Source: Ceratorhiza oryzae-sativae
Taxonomy: Eukaryota; Basidiomycota; Agaricomycetes; Cantharellales; Ceratobasidiaceae
Reading direction: 5' to 3'
Length of the DNA stretch: 64,000 nt
Assembly: GCA_030998015.1 (NCBI GenBank)
Contig: JARWMV010000233.1
Location: forward strand, 372,001-436,000
The first letter of the stretch is position 1. The number at the start of each line of letters is the position of its first letter. The position numbers and the translations under genes are program-made. Shown here piece by piece: positions 13,333-25,856 of the stretch. The notes below the pieces were generated by a model. It ran no database searches, was not told the origin of the DNA, and saw only the letters and a list, made by a program, of their open reading frames with translations.

Positions 13333-16300
13333 CTAATCAATGTCCCCTGCACTCCGCGTGCATCTGTTCTGAAGCTCCTGAACAATTTCCAGCCATGTCC
13401 GCCCATCTTGCAACTCCACCGTGCGTGGAACAGTACCTTCGAGACCATGGTTGCAGGCAAACTCCATCTCTTGTAAGATTCTGCTGGCCCCAACCTTTAC
13501 AGCGGTCGACTTGTGCCCAACCATTTCGTCCAATAGAGGGTACCACACGTCTGCGAGCCCAGTATCGAATATGTTTTGGGGGTTAGCTGGCAGGTTCGGT
13601 CCTGATGCAAAGCCTGAGCTAGCAAGGAATGGAGCAAGCATGGCCGCTGGACCTCCGTCCGGGTTTTTATTTGCCTCCCAAACAAGCCGCTCTGTCATCT
13701 TCCAGATATAAGTCATTATATCAGGAGCTATGTACACATCTTCGGCGCCAAAGGAAAGCTCGAACAGCCTGGACGTCAGAGTGGGGTCTGCGAGCTCTTC
13801 AATGGGTTCTTGCCGTACCGCCCCAAGGTACATCACATTTTGAGCTGATTGTGAAAGCTGAACACAGGCTCTTCGGAGTACAGTGTGTTGCACGGTGCAG
13901 ATGAGCCTTATTAATGTCTTAAAATCCTTATGAAATACACTGATCTTAGCACTTAGACCAAGAGTATGTAAAAGCTGAATAAAGGCTGGGTCCGAAAGCC
14001 GGTCCTCCATCGCAACTGCCGATTCTATGTGTTTCAGAAGTATATAACCAAGCCCTTCATCGTCGGTTGTTCCAGGAGGGAGCGTATGTATGCTGATGGA
14101 CCTAACAGTGGGCTCGATTTTGGCGCGTGCACTCTCAACCATGACCATATCAGCATAGTTCAGTCCAAGGCTATCCGCCACCGAGGGACGCAACAGCTCT
14201 TTCAGGCCAAATCTGATCAGATCCGACCAATTGGTGTATCTTCGATTTGTGTAGTAGACGTATACTTGCATTGCACGTGCTTTGCGGCCTTCTGGCGTGG
14301 TCGCGGGCCGAGTCCAGCCAGGATAAGGATGCACAAGTATCGCAGCCACCGTCAAGATCAGCCCAAGTGCATGTTGAATCTCGGGTAATGCGTAAGCAGG
14401 ATCTTTGACGAGTTGGAGAAACGCCAATAGCCACTGACGTCGATCCCCAGGATTCGCGCCAAGCAAGGACTCAATCATTGCATGAGGTACGGCTTCGAGC
14501 AGGGCCACTAATACAGCGGCTGGTAGAGGAGATACTTGATTAACATAGTTCTGGATCAACTGAATGTTCAAATCCATGGCCTCGCTAGGACGAAATGGCC
14601 ACCTCCTACGCCATAGCTGGTCGTGAGTCCAACCGTAGGGTACTTTGGCGCGATCGTCTATATAGTGCAATGAAGGCATAATGACGGAGGTCAGGACTGC
14701 CATTGTACTCGCCCCAGTTTTCCCTAAACCCGTTCTTGTGGGCACATATAAGTAGTAAGAAAAGCTGAAAGATTTGAGCGAGTGTTTTAGCAAACAAACT
14801 TTGCAGCTCGCTTACTAATGATAAAAGTTGTAGAGTGTCCGATTGGGCTCCGCCTCCATATAGAGTTCATACGGCGTCTCACTTCCGTCCAACCATCGAT
14901 CAAACGGCAGTCCTTTCTTCCTTTCACTGATTACCAGCCAGTTCATTGCTCTAGCATACAGTACAGCCGAGTTAATCGATCCACGCTCATTTAGGCGTAT
15001 GGTAGTTCCGTCATAGTCGAAGCAATCCATCAGCCGCCAGGCAATGAGCCCGAGAGCATCACACTCTACCAGTGGGGTACGCGGAAGCCCGCAGCATGCC
15101 CCGGATATAGCCTGAAGAGTCAGATCCACGTATCTCTTGTCTTCGCAGTGCGTCAATAGCCAGCATAGCATGTGGGTCGTGACCTCATCCATAGGCGTCT
15201 CGTGGGGCTGTCGTTCGACAAGCTGTCCGCCTTCTTCTGGCCGCCGTGTCAAGGCCGCACGAAGTCTAGCCCAGGATTTTAAAGTATACTTTGAAATGTG
15301 TTGTATGGTCTTGTTTCGTTCAATATACTTGGATATATGGACAATGGGGGTCGACTGGCGCACATTCTTCCAGACGTCAGACCACTTCAGTTGCATTCTA
15401 CCCCACAGTGCCTTGATCCATGGCTTTTGTAGAATGGAAGAAGTTGTCGGAAAGGCTTGGATAGCGGTGTTGAGTATGGACAGTCGTCGTACACCAAAGG
15501 TAGCATCGTGGCTAGCCCGTAAAGCGACACCAACGCTACGGTAAGTCCAAGTACCGGACTCGCAACCTTGGTATTGATGTCCCACAGGTACAGGACTAGT
15601 CCAATCGCAAACAGCACTAGGGAAGCAGGCAAATCTCAGCATGTACTCGAATAAATAAATTTAGAACACCCACACAGCGCGAGATGCATGAGCGTGGGCA
15701 GGTACACGAATAGGGCCGGCATGCCCCAGGACTCGATCCCGGTCCACTTCTTTTGCCTTCGTCTCCCCTGATCGTACTGTCCACCGGTTCTATTTGAGAG
15801 AAAGGCGTTGCACCAGCTCTTTGACAGCATGGCCACGAGCGAGACGCGACGCTGAGACTGAGAGACGTGAACCACAGTGCGTTGACGACAACACTCTTGC
15901 CAGTCGGTGAAAAACTGGTCAACGCGTTTGGCTCGGCTACGGCCTGCACTTTTTCTCCGTTTGATATAGCGATCAAAGTCTGGGATATGACGAGTAAAGT
16001 CTGCATAGATTCTTCTGTCGGGTCTGGCTGGAGCTGCCTCCCACTTTCAATCACCAGCCTATGTGGGATGGCGGATCAATCCCGACTTTAGTTTGATGCA
16101 TATTGATACACCATACTCACGCGGTCGTGATGGCCGAAAACAGCGCCGCCTACGAGGCCGAACAAAGACACGAGTTAGAATACCGGACTAGCGCGAGGTG
16201 AAAATTCAAGAACGAACAAAGACTAGGGCCCAATATGCCGCAGTCAGTATCGTGATCAAGGGATTATAGGCCAACTTACTGAGTAGCACGTCCAGCGAGC

Positions 16301-16631
16301 TACGGGAGATGACGAATAAGCATGAAACGCTACGGATGAGATTATTCATCGATAGGACTCACTCGTTCCACTCTTTGACGAGTTCGGCGTCAAGCCGATC
16401 CGCCTCCTGGACATATATCTCCCACACTTGTGCATCCTTCTCGAGCTCTTTCCCCAGCGGCTGGGGGCGGATCTACGCTGTCAGTGAGCGACAGGCTTTG
16501 ATTAAAAGTGCAAATTATGCATGTACCTTGAAGCCGGTCTGGCTCTCTACTTTGTTCGGCTGTCGACCTCGATCTGGTCGCGCTTTACCCTTTGTTCTAC
16601 TAGTTCTCCGAATAACTTGAAGCAGAACCAT
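13333..16631 (-). pseudogene. DUF6535-domain paralogue C, frame-broken
   Basis: Third DUF6535 copy with the same exon plan: exon 1 16527-16631 (ATG at 16631), exon 2 16363-16472 (110 nt) and exon 3 16280-16299 (20 nt, SLDVLL). The segments QLQPDP, NALWFTSLSLSV, DQGRRRQKKWTGIESWGM, CPYSTPLSKP and MDEVTTHMLCWL are clear, and the 1461 nt last exon is open and ends with a stop at 13333. Three defects are visible. The acceptor of exon 4, CAG in copies A and B, reads CGG here (16146-16147). The frame changes near 15841-15855 in the second hydrophobic segment, and again near 15440 after PLSKPF; each fits loss of one base. A weak alternative donor inside exon 3 (after CTCGCTGGAC) could bypass the acceptor defect but not the two frame changes. 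I call it a probable recent pseudogene; the long intact last exon argues for recent damage or for sequence errors. Confidence 0.6.
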
Positions 16632-17569
16632 AAAGTAGCAGTATATTTCTTCGAACTAGATTCAATGGAGTGGTTTCTGTATAAAATCTGGGTGGTAGTG
16701 CAGTTAAAAGAGAGCAAGCGGGATATAAGTGAAGATGGACACAGATACACGCGGCTGGCTGGGTAACACGTTGCTTGCCTGTCTCTCAAAGTTCGCAACA
16801 CATCTGTAGGCGAAACGATTCCAGAAGGCTTGGCCAGCGTCTACGGATCGCTATGATTGCAGAACACGTGCCCTTTCGGCAAGTCGGCGCTGGTTTTGCG
16901 TGTGGGCGAGCAATTCGGAAGCGAAGTGCCTCAGTGGGCTCAATAGACGCTTGTTCGTTCACAGAGTCGGGTAAGAAAGCCCATGGGCGTCTGGAGCACA
17001 AATAACTTTATAATCATTGCCAGATTCAAGCAGGTTAGTAGTGATGTGGATTCGTGAGCGCTTGAAACAATAATGCCGATGCTCATCCTTCAGATGTTGT
17101 CGGCGACCATCAGGGGCGGATCGTGGCCGGTACACACGGGGTCGGAAACGTGGTAAGCCATATGAGAGCACCTGGAAGCCCTTGAAAAGGTGTTTTGAAA
17201 AATTTACCCACTGAAACCTCTCTGCGCCCTAATAATTTCAAATGCTCGTTGGGGCAAGACCATCGTAGGCGCGCGCATATAGTCATAGCCACTACCCCTA
17301 TTACCTCAGCGTCGGCAACCCCTGTTGGATGCAAACGGCACGCACCCTCATTCACCATCCGACCACGTCACTCATTTCTCTCACTTTCATTCCATTCGAG
17401 CTTGCCGCCTCGATCGTGTGTTCTGGTGTGTTGAGGTGGTATATAGAACTTAAAAGCCACCTGGAGCGTAGGTCCGAGTTGTGAGACGGGAGCTACGGCT
17501 TACGATTCATTTCTAGTCTAAACATATTCGATACACAGAAAAGCATACAACTGATTTACATCTGTCGCT
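16632..17569. other. Intergenic promoter region, no gene seen
   Basis: This 940 bp stretch lies between the start of DUF6535 copy C and the start chosen for the Ser/Thr-rich membrane protein, which point away from each other. An upstream signal-peptide exon for the membrane protein could lie here, but I could not place one with confidence. Confidence 0.4.
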
Positions 17570-18854
17570 ATGGGCGAGTTCCCTGAACAAGCTATCCATG
17601 GGGATCCTGTTCCAATAACGACCTTCGAGCCCGTGTCTTCAGAGTCTTGGACGAGTCTAGCTTCGGCGCCTTCTGATCCGCTAAGCACCTTATCGAGTAC
17701 CGGTCCTCCAGTGAGTGCATTCATGCTGTATTGACCAGGGCTTGTGCTTATGCTGTGGGCCGTGAGGTCGAGCCCACCACTATCCACGAGACCACGGAAA
17801 CAACGATGGTCGTTGAGACGAGCACACGACTTGTGACGAGTGTGGTGCTCTTTACGAGCAAGGCGAGCGGCGAGGAGTCGAAGCCTAGCAGGCACTCGTC
17901 CAGTTCTACTGTGTTCACAGCTTTTGAAGCCCAGCCACGCCCCTCAACTTTAGCTGAAGGCACAAGCATCACCACGTCCAGATCAACCCTCAGTCCCAGC
18001 CCTAGGGCATCTACCACGCACACACTGTCAAGCTTCGGAATGACGGCCAGATCGATATCCCTGTCAAGCACCAGCACCCGCCGATTACCACTCCTATTCC
18101 AGTGCCTACATATACACCTCGAGCACCGACGGAGCTTGTGTCACCCAACCCACACCTGTCGTTTGGCGAGATCGTAGGAGTCGTGTTGGCAGTGACTATC
18201 ACTCTAGGCGTGTTTGCGTTTTGTCTTGTGATAGGGCCGCGACATGCGATGAACAAAGTCGGAGCTGGTCGTGAGCCTGGGGAAGCGGGAGTTGGCCAAC
18301 TGGAGGATGGAGATGGGAAAAGGGATGAAGGCGGTACGATGAACAAGTCGGGCAGCGACTGGTGGAACCTGCGAGCTCCAGCCGGGGCACTTGGGACGCG
18401 TCTCAGCTCGCAGAGTGTGGGTGGGCCTGGGTTGGCGGGGGTGGGGGCTGGTGGAAGGACGGTGCAGGATCCAGGCACGTCGCCCAGGGCCGAGGAACAG
18501 GCGTCGGAGTATGGGTCTTCTGGTTCGGCGAGTCGCCGGTCGACGGTGCGGAGCGGGTGGTTCGCGTCGAGCATGGTTCGGGGCGCGTCGCTCCTCTCGC
18601 TCGGGAGTCTTCTCAGGCCCGAGCCGACGAGTGCACCGGCGCAGCAAGGCTCGGCTGGGCGCCGGTTCCAAGAGCTGTATCGGCGGGATCGTGCGAGCGA
18701 GATGGGGGGCCGGGTGCCGTACCCGCCGGTGACGCGGCCGAGTCGGCTGGGGGCGGTCCCGACGATTCTGGTGCAGGAGCCGACGCTGGCCCGTCTGTCG
18801 AGCGAGAGCCATGTGACGGGCCATGGGTACGATGCCGACGTCGAGCGAGTGTAG
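17570..18854 (+). CDS. Ser/Thr-rich single-pass membrane protein (possible frame break)
   Basis: Hypothetical membrane protein. Exon 1 is 17570-17710 (ATG at 17570, donor GTGAGT). Exon 2 starts at 17767 after GTGAG and continues to the stop at 18852-18854. The first part is a mucin-like region very rich in Ser and Thr, typical of an O-glycosylated extracellular stalk. One hydrophobic segment follows near 18170-18230 (VGVVLAVTITLGVFAFCLVI), then a cytoplasmic tail rich in Gly, Ser and Arg. The stalk and the membrane segment lie in different frames. The switch falls around 18070-18085, where loss of one C from a C run (ACCCCG to ACCCG) would explain it; exon 2 is one base short of a multiple of three. 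There is no signal peptide in exon 1, so an upstream exon may be missing. The architecture recalls fungal wall-sensor or Axl2-like single-pass proteins, but I see no domain that proves this. Confidence 0.5.
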
Positions 18855-19001
18855 CCACGCCTGAGCAAGCCACGATTGTATATCCCGATCGCCCAATGTA
18901 GCGTCTGAATGTATTACGTAAGCTGTGAGAAAGCTCGGTGTGATATGACAGGGAAGCTACGTGTTCTTGACTCCTGCATCCGCCGACGATACGCTACCAC
19001 G

Positions 19002-22000
19002 ATGGCCGACGCTGCGCCCGCCGATGCGCTCTTTGGAGACGCCGGCGCAGGAGACGACATCTTCGGAGCCAACACTGCTGTATTCGACGCTCCACCCCAA
19101 CCAGGACAACACCAAAAATCATCGGCCGGCGACGGGCAGGCGGGAGACATCGCAGGAGTGTTTGGCACGGCCGCCGAGGATGCTTCGGACCCGTTTGCGA
19201 ATGTTGGCAAGGAGGATACCGGAGCCAGCAGTGTGCTGGACGACTATGCCAACCAGGGATGGTATGACGACGACGGCAAGTTTCATTTGTACGAGGACCC
19301 GGCAGAGAGCTCAGTCCCTCCCGCTGCGACCACATGTGAGTCTGCGTTCGATGTTTTTTTTCCCCCCCACTCCGGTTTCGTTGGTTTGCCGCGCGGATAG
19401 CTTTGTGCTGACGTCAGGTCAAAATGTAGCCACGCCCAGCACGACGCAGGCAACGAGCTACACGCCAAATGCTTATGCCCCACCTCCGACGACGCAAAGC
19501 AGCTATGCTCCACCTGTGACGACTCAGTATGCACCGCCTCAGACGAATAAATATGCCCCACCCGTGACAAACGCGTACGCTCCACCCTCAACGACCAGCG
19601 CGTACTCTCCGGCAAATGCTTATGCGCCTCAAACGAATCCATACACCCCCCACGCGGGTGGATACGCGCCCCCGACCACCAACGCATATGGACCCTCAAC
19701 GACCAGTGCCTACACGCCTTCGAATCCATACACGCCTTCGGCAAATGCCTATGCGCCGTCGACAAATGCTTACGCCCCTCCTGCGCCCGTAAATGCCTAC
19801 GCCCCTCCCGTCCCAAATGCCTATGCTCCTCCAACCATCCCAGGAAAAGCTTATGTTCCACCCCCACCTGCCCCCGCTGCGTACACAGCCCCGCCTGCAC
19901 CCTCGGGAATCGACCATCTAAAGTACCGTTCGGCCTCGGCCAACGCGTACGACCCTCCGATTCCTGCGGCTCCAGCTCGACGGAGGATCGACAGTTCGGC
20001 GAGCTCAGTGTCCGCCGGGAGTCCTGCATTGGCAGGGCCGTTTGGCCAGGCGGGGCCGGCGTATGGCCAGTCTTCTCAGCCTGCATACGGGCAGATTGGC
20101 CACGGTGCTCCTCCACCGCCTCCACCTCAAGGAAGGAACCGAGTAGGATCCCAAGGGAGTGTACTCTCGGGAGGTGTGCCCCAGCGAACGCTCAGCCCTG
20201 CAGATGCGTTGGGACCAGGACGAGTAGGGTCTCCTTTGGCTGGACCGGCGAGGGTAGGAAGTCCATTAGTGAGGACTGTGTCGCCGTATGACCCGCCTCC
20301 ACCCACTGTTTCGGCTGGGGTATCTCCAGTGTCTGGACCTACATCGACTCTGTCTCCTTCGACAGGACATGGGTCGACCCTTGCTGCACCAGGATTGGCT
20401 GCTCCTCCGGTAGCGCCACCCAAAGCAGCGCACGGCCCTCCGCCTGGTACGGGGACCAAGAGCGCGTTTGACCCTCCTCCACCTCGAACGGGCACAAAGA
20501 GCGCTTTCGATCCGCCGCTCACTGGTCGAAAGAATGCGTTTGATCCTCCGCTCACCGGCCGAAAGAACGCTTTCGACCCGCCTCTCACAGGCCGAAAAAA
20601 CGCGTTTGACCCCCCACTCACTGGCCGTAAAAACGCGTTTGATCCACCGCCACGGATAGGCACCAAGAGTGCGTTTGACCCGCCCATGCCTCGATCGGGC
20701 GATATGCAGCGGCAGGCCAGTCAACCCAATACAGGCATGACGCCTGCGGCGCCTCCTCCAAGACCTAAATCGGCATATGACCCCCCACCTCGTCCTGCGT
20801 CGGGAGCATCTGTGACTAGTAAATACGGGCCTGCGCTCGATACGTCTGCTCCCGCCGCCAGAGGCCCGCGGAGTGCGCCCGGGGCCAACGCTTGGGACAG
20901 CCCCGAGGTAGATGGACGTGGTAGTATGGATGGCGCGGACAGTGGGTACAAGAGTCGGACGTCGATGTCGAGCGAGCGAGCGTGGTTGGACGAGGATCCA
21001 GAAGGCGGTCCGGTCCCGGTGCCGCAGATCCAGGAAGAGAAGAGTGCTGATCCAGAAGGTGGCGCTGCCTCGAAAGATCCCGAGGGTGGAGCAAGCTATG
21101 ATCCTGAAGGTGGTGACTATGACGAGGCGGCTGATCGAACGGTTATTGCGCCCCTGCTAGGTGTTGCTGGGCCGATGATCACGGCTACGGCTCCTACTCC
21201 GATGGCAAGCCCAGGCAAAGCCAATGTCGAATTTGGGGAAGAGGCTGATCCAGAGGGCGGAGAACCGTATGTGCCGCCCCCGCCCCCTCGTGCCGTTGGC
21301 CCACCTTCGAGAACTGCGTCTCCGGCCGTTCCACCCCCGCCTCGGACGGCTTCGCCTGCAGTTCGTACCGCTTCGCCTGCTGTCGCGTCTCGACCGACCA
21401 GTCGCACGACCTCGATATCTTCGGCCGCCGATTCACCATTTGGTCACAAGACCTCGCCCTCGGTTTCGAAGCGGCCTGCGCCAGTCGTTGTTGAACCTCT
21501 GCAAGCAACTGGAAAGTATGTTGTAGACACTCAGCCGTATACGCCGATGTATGGCCAGTCACCTTATGGGGATGTTCAAGTGAGTTGCGAAATAACTTCA
21601 GCTTTCATGGGTAGTATTGATTTTTTTTTTTGGTAGACCTCGCCTCCAAAAAAGCCGGCTGCTGTGGATCCGTATGCTCCCAAGCCTGCCGATCCGTATG
21701 CACCGCCAACTGCTAAACCCGCTGACCCTTATGCGCCAACGAATAAGCCTGCTACGGATCCATATGCCCCAACCAAACCTGCTGAACCCTCCAAGCCTGC
21801 CGAGCCGTATCCACCGTCCAAGTATACTGGCGAACCGACTCAGCGCGTGACATACTCGCCACCTAATGGGCTGGCGCGGGTATATACGCCTCCTCCAGCA
21901 AAGAATGGAGCTCTTGGAAGTCGACAGTCGTCGCTGGCGAGCGTCAAGGACGCCTATGCGCCTCCCAAGGATCCCTATGCTCCGCCCGCCGCCAAGGATC

Positions 22001-25000
22001 CCTATGCCCCACCAATCAACACGGACCCATATGCGCCCTCTAAAACCGCGCCAAGAGACATCAAACGCCCGGCCTCGACGGCGTACGATCATCCAATGCC
22101 TGCCATACCTCACCCGCCGCACCCCTCTTCGTACACCCCCGGCGTGCCTGCTCAAATGTATGCTCCTCCTCGTCGAGATTCGCGTGCACAGGACCATGGC
22201 GACGCATCCGATTATGAAGGCTCGGGCGGATATATTTCTCGATACAATTACTCGTCCGTTGAGCCCTACCAGCCAAACGGCACACCGGCTGCATACTTTC
22301 CGGCCTCAAACGGCACCGATCCTCTTGGACGACACGACTCGCGTGCGCCCATCGTCGCGTTTGGGTTCGGCGGCCGGTTGATCACGAGTTTCCCTGGGCT
22401 AAGCGAGCTCACTGGCGGATTCGACATTTCGCTCGGCCGCAAGGCTGCGCCTATCCAAGTGCGCACGCTGCACAAGGTTATTCCTGAGAGCGCGCTTGAA
22501 AGTTCGACGGCGGTGTTCCCTGGTCCGCTGTTCTCGGATCCTGGATCGCCCACTAAGAGCTTGGTGAGCGTGGGTGTGGGTGGATCGGGCGCAAAGACGA
22601 AGAAAGCCGCTGTCTTGAAGTACCTTGGCGAGCGAGCAGAAGAGATCGAGCGTGGGCTTGGGTATCTGGCTGTCGAGGCCGGAGCTGCGCCCGGACCGAG
22701 TGAGAGGAGCAAGGCTGAAGGAAAGCTGGTGATCGTGTTGTTATTAAAGATCATGATCGAGAATGACGGCAAGCTGTCGGGAACGTGAGTCATGCGCAGT
22801 CTAAAATGCTGATTTGCGCTGACCCAAGTTGAGAATAGCCCTGCAATTGATGCTGCGGTTCGTCAGGCGCTTGTACCTAGGTTGGCATCCATACCTGCTA
22901 TTGCGAGCCCGAACTCTCAGGCAGCGTCATTTACGCTTGCGTCTGCACTCGATCGGACTACCAGCACCCCTGGAATCAACCAGCTTGGAGGGAGTGACTC
23001 GCCAGTGGCCACGTACAAGATTAAGCCCTCGGCGCTTGACAAAATTCAAGAGTTCCTGCTCCAAGGCGAACGACGAGCAGCATACCACTATGCGCTCGAC
23101 GAACGGATGTGGGCACACGCCATGCTCATCTCAAGTTCGCTCGACAAGGATGCATGGAGAGAGGTTGTGAACGAGTTTATCCGATCTGAACTTGGTGTGC
23201 GGACCGATCAGAAGAAGCCGGCGCCGTTTGGATGTGATCCCTCGGTTGCGAACGGACGTGAGCCGCTACGGGTTGCGTATAGTTTGTTTGCAGGCCAAGG
23301 TGCTGCGGCTGGTGGGTTTTTGAGTTTTGGGAGCAGAAATGTGGAACTGATTGAGAATGTAGTGCAAGAACTGCTTCCGCCCAAAAACCTCGCGAAGACT
23401 GGGGCTGACTCGTTGATGCCGCCAACGATGCAGATGATTCATGCAACGCCCATCTCACCCAATTTCCCTCAACCTGTCCTGACCTCGAATGTCCCGACAC
23501 CGGCGTTGTTGCAGTGGCAAGAAATCGCGACGACTATTTTGGCAAACTCGAGCGATTCGACAGCGTTGACTGCACTTGGTGACTACTTGCTTGCGAATAA
23601 ATGGACCGAGGCAGCACATGTTTGGTAAGGTTTCATGCCCAGTGCGTGGTATCTTGTTCTAACTTTTGGTTCCAGCTATCTGCTATCTCCTGCGACTTCG
23701 CCATTTGGTGGACTTTCTACGCCATCTGTGCGGATGGTCCTGCTCGGGGCCGAGAGTCCGGCCGTGTCGCGCAACTTTGAAAAGGACGATGACGCGATCA
23801 CCCTTACCGAGGTTGCAGAATATGCCTATTCGTTGACCTCGACCTCCAAAGGCCAGGAGGCATATGCTGGAATTCCACATTTGCAAGCGTACAAGCTCAT
23901 TCGGGCTACACGCTTGGCGGAGATAGGGCACCTGTCGTTGAGTACTCGGTGAGTCTCAGTAGCAAAGCAATTCGGTCAAGCATTGACGTAATTGAATAGG
24001 TACTGCGAAGCAATTGCTACTAGCACCCGAGTGTTTGGCCGTCCTTCGCCATTCTTCACTCCTTGTTTCGTCGAGCAATGCAAAGAGCTCAATGATCGGT
24101 TGTCTGGGGTTCCTCAACTCGACGGATCTGGTTCATGGATCAGCAAAAAGGTTGCAAAACCTAGCCTCGACTCGATCGGTGGCTGGATCTCTGGTGGGCT
24201 CACGAAGCTCATTGCAGGAGACGAAGAAGTCGCGCCACCGTCTCCCGATCAAGGTCCCAAAGCCGAGTCTGGCGCGTTCTCGCACTATAGTGCCATCTCA
24301 TCAGCAAACACAAGCCAGACGCCGTCACCAAACGCGTCTGTTGTTGGTCTACCGCCTACGCAGCCTGGGATCCCGCCTCCGCGACGAAGCGGCTCGGCCC
24401 TCGCTCAACGACCTGGATCTGCCGCTGCACTCAGGAACGGAATGCATCAGTACCCGAACCCGACGGATCGTTCAGCATCAGCAATGGATTATCTTCGTCC
24501 GCCGGCGAACAAGGCTTCCCCCCAAGCATTCTCAGCTAGCGCTGCGACGACGACATTCTACCAGGCTGACGTCGGATACCGTGCGAGTGCCAATCCTTCT
24601 GTGCAAGAGCCGCTCAAAGAGGAAGAACCCGCCACAAGTGCTAGCTCGGGAGGGGGGTATACGCCGTGGTGGGGTGGGGCAGATGAGTCGAGCGGACCAA
24701 CTCCGACGGCTACGACTTTCTTCCAGGTTGACGAGGCTACCCCTGTAGACAATCCAGAAGGCGGAGAAGGTTTCATTTCACTGATGGATACATTTTCGCC
24801 CATGCCATCGCCCATGCCTACTGGAAATAGCTCGTTTAGGTCAAGCCCTCAACATCACGTCGAAGATGACGACGAGGACGATCTTGGATTCGGGAACTCC
24901 AAGAAACCGAAGAAAGAGGGTACGGATGAAGATGGCGAAGCAGGAAAAGGCAAAGAGAAGGAAAAGGTTGAGGAGAAAAAGGAGGAGCCTAAGAAAGACC

Positions 25001-25652
25001 CCAAGGAGCCCACCAAAGGACCTGGTGAGCAACCATTTAAAAAGTGCCGAGATTTGGTTCTAATTATAAACAGAGCTCAAACCCGCGTCTTCATGGCTTG
25101 GCCGGTGGTGGAGTCGCAAGGACTCAGATTCCCCGGGGCCAGTCAAGGCCAATCTTGGCGAACAGATGTCATTGGTCTATGACAAGGAGCTGAAGCGCTG
25201 GGTCAACCCCAACGTGAGTTCCACTTGAGATCTAGTCATATCGTGTTTTGTCTGACTTGATCCAATAGGCACCCAAACCTGAAGCTCCAGCTGCACCCCC
25301 TCCACCACCGTCAAGGACGCCGTCGAGGGCGCAAGCCGGTTCCCCTGGCCCTGGCCCTGGGCCATCTCCTCTGGGACGTGCGTCTCCCGAGTCTGCTCCG
25401 CCCACCCGACCCCAATCGTCTAACAGCCTGGCACCCCCACCTGGCGGTAGCGGTGGTCCCCGACGGCCGCGTTCAACTCTGAACGAGTCCTTTGGCCCGA
25501 GTGGAGATATCTCGAGCTCAGATGGAGGTACCCCACCTATGACGATGCGCGGTCCGCCGAGCCGAGGGCAAACTCCTGGTGGAAAACGTAGCATCCGGAG
25601 CCGATATGTAGATGTGTTCGCAGAGCCTTCATCGCCATCACCTTCGAGTTAA
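19002..25652 (+). CDS. SEC16: COPII coat assembly protein Sec16
   Basis: Scaffold that organises COPII coat assembly at endoplasmic reticulum exit sites. Eight exons give exactly 6252 nt, 2083 aa: 19002-19335, 19418-21579, 21637-22784, 22839-23624, 23676-23948, 24000-25024, 25074-25213 and 25269-25652. The acceptor of exon 2 could equally be 19430, in the same frame. The N-terminus has the acidic motif YANQGWYDDDGKFHLYED found in fungal Sec16. A long Pro/Tyr/Ala-rich disordered region (many YAPP units), an 11-residue tandem repeat and several DPEGG units follow. The conserved central domain spans exons 4-6 (AIDAAVRQALVPRL, KIQEFLLQGERRAAYHYAL); this is the Sec13-binding helical part. The C-terminus carries KANLGEQMSLVYDKELKRWVNP, the conserved region linked to Sec12/Sec23 contacts. 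The capping-enzyme gene follows 204 bp downstream on the same strand. The identification is firm; boundaries of the disordered exons are less so. Confidence 0.93.
20521..20652 (+). repeat. 33-nt tandem repeat (11-residue unit) inside SEC16
   Basis: Four consecutive copies of a 33 nt unit encode TGRKNAFDPPL: 20521-20553, 20554-20586, 20587-20619 and 20620-20652; the last residue of the fourth copy varies. Related TGTKSAFDPP units flank the block, so the repeated region runs from about 20452 to 20689. The copies differ almost only at third codon positions (for example AAG/AAA, AAT/AAC, TTT/TTC, GAT/GAC), so the peptide rather than the DNA has been kept. Confidence 0.9.
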
Positions 25653-25856
25653 AATAGACATTTTTTTCGCCATTTTTTGATTTTCTTTTTCGCTGTGATA
25701 TCTGTAGACTTTTCTTTGTTGCCCGTACACGACATGTTTTTGGTGATTGTTACTTGGTACATGCTGTGTTAGTAATAATTGTGCATATCTCTGTTTCTCA
25801 CTCTGTTTGGGATAGGATGGTTTGTCTGTTGAATAAGCGCTCTCAGTGATTCCTTA

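Noticed and set aside
18011..18896. Long minus-strand frames opposite the membrane protein
   Set aside because: They are G+C-driven shadows of the plus-strand coding region, with Arg/Pro-rich composition and no domain.
19283..22793. Several long minus-strand frames opposite SEC16
   Set aside because: They mirror the repetitive Pro-rich coding region and carry no independent homology.
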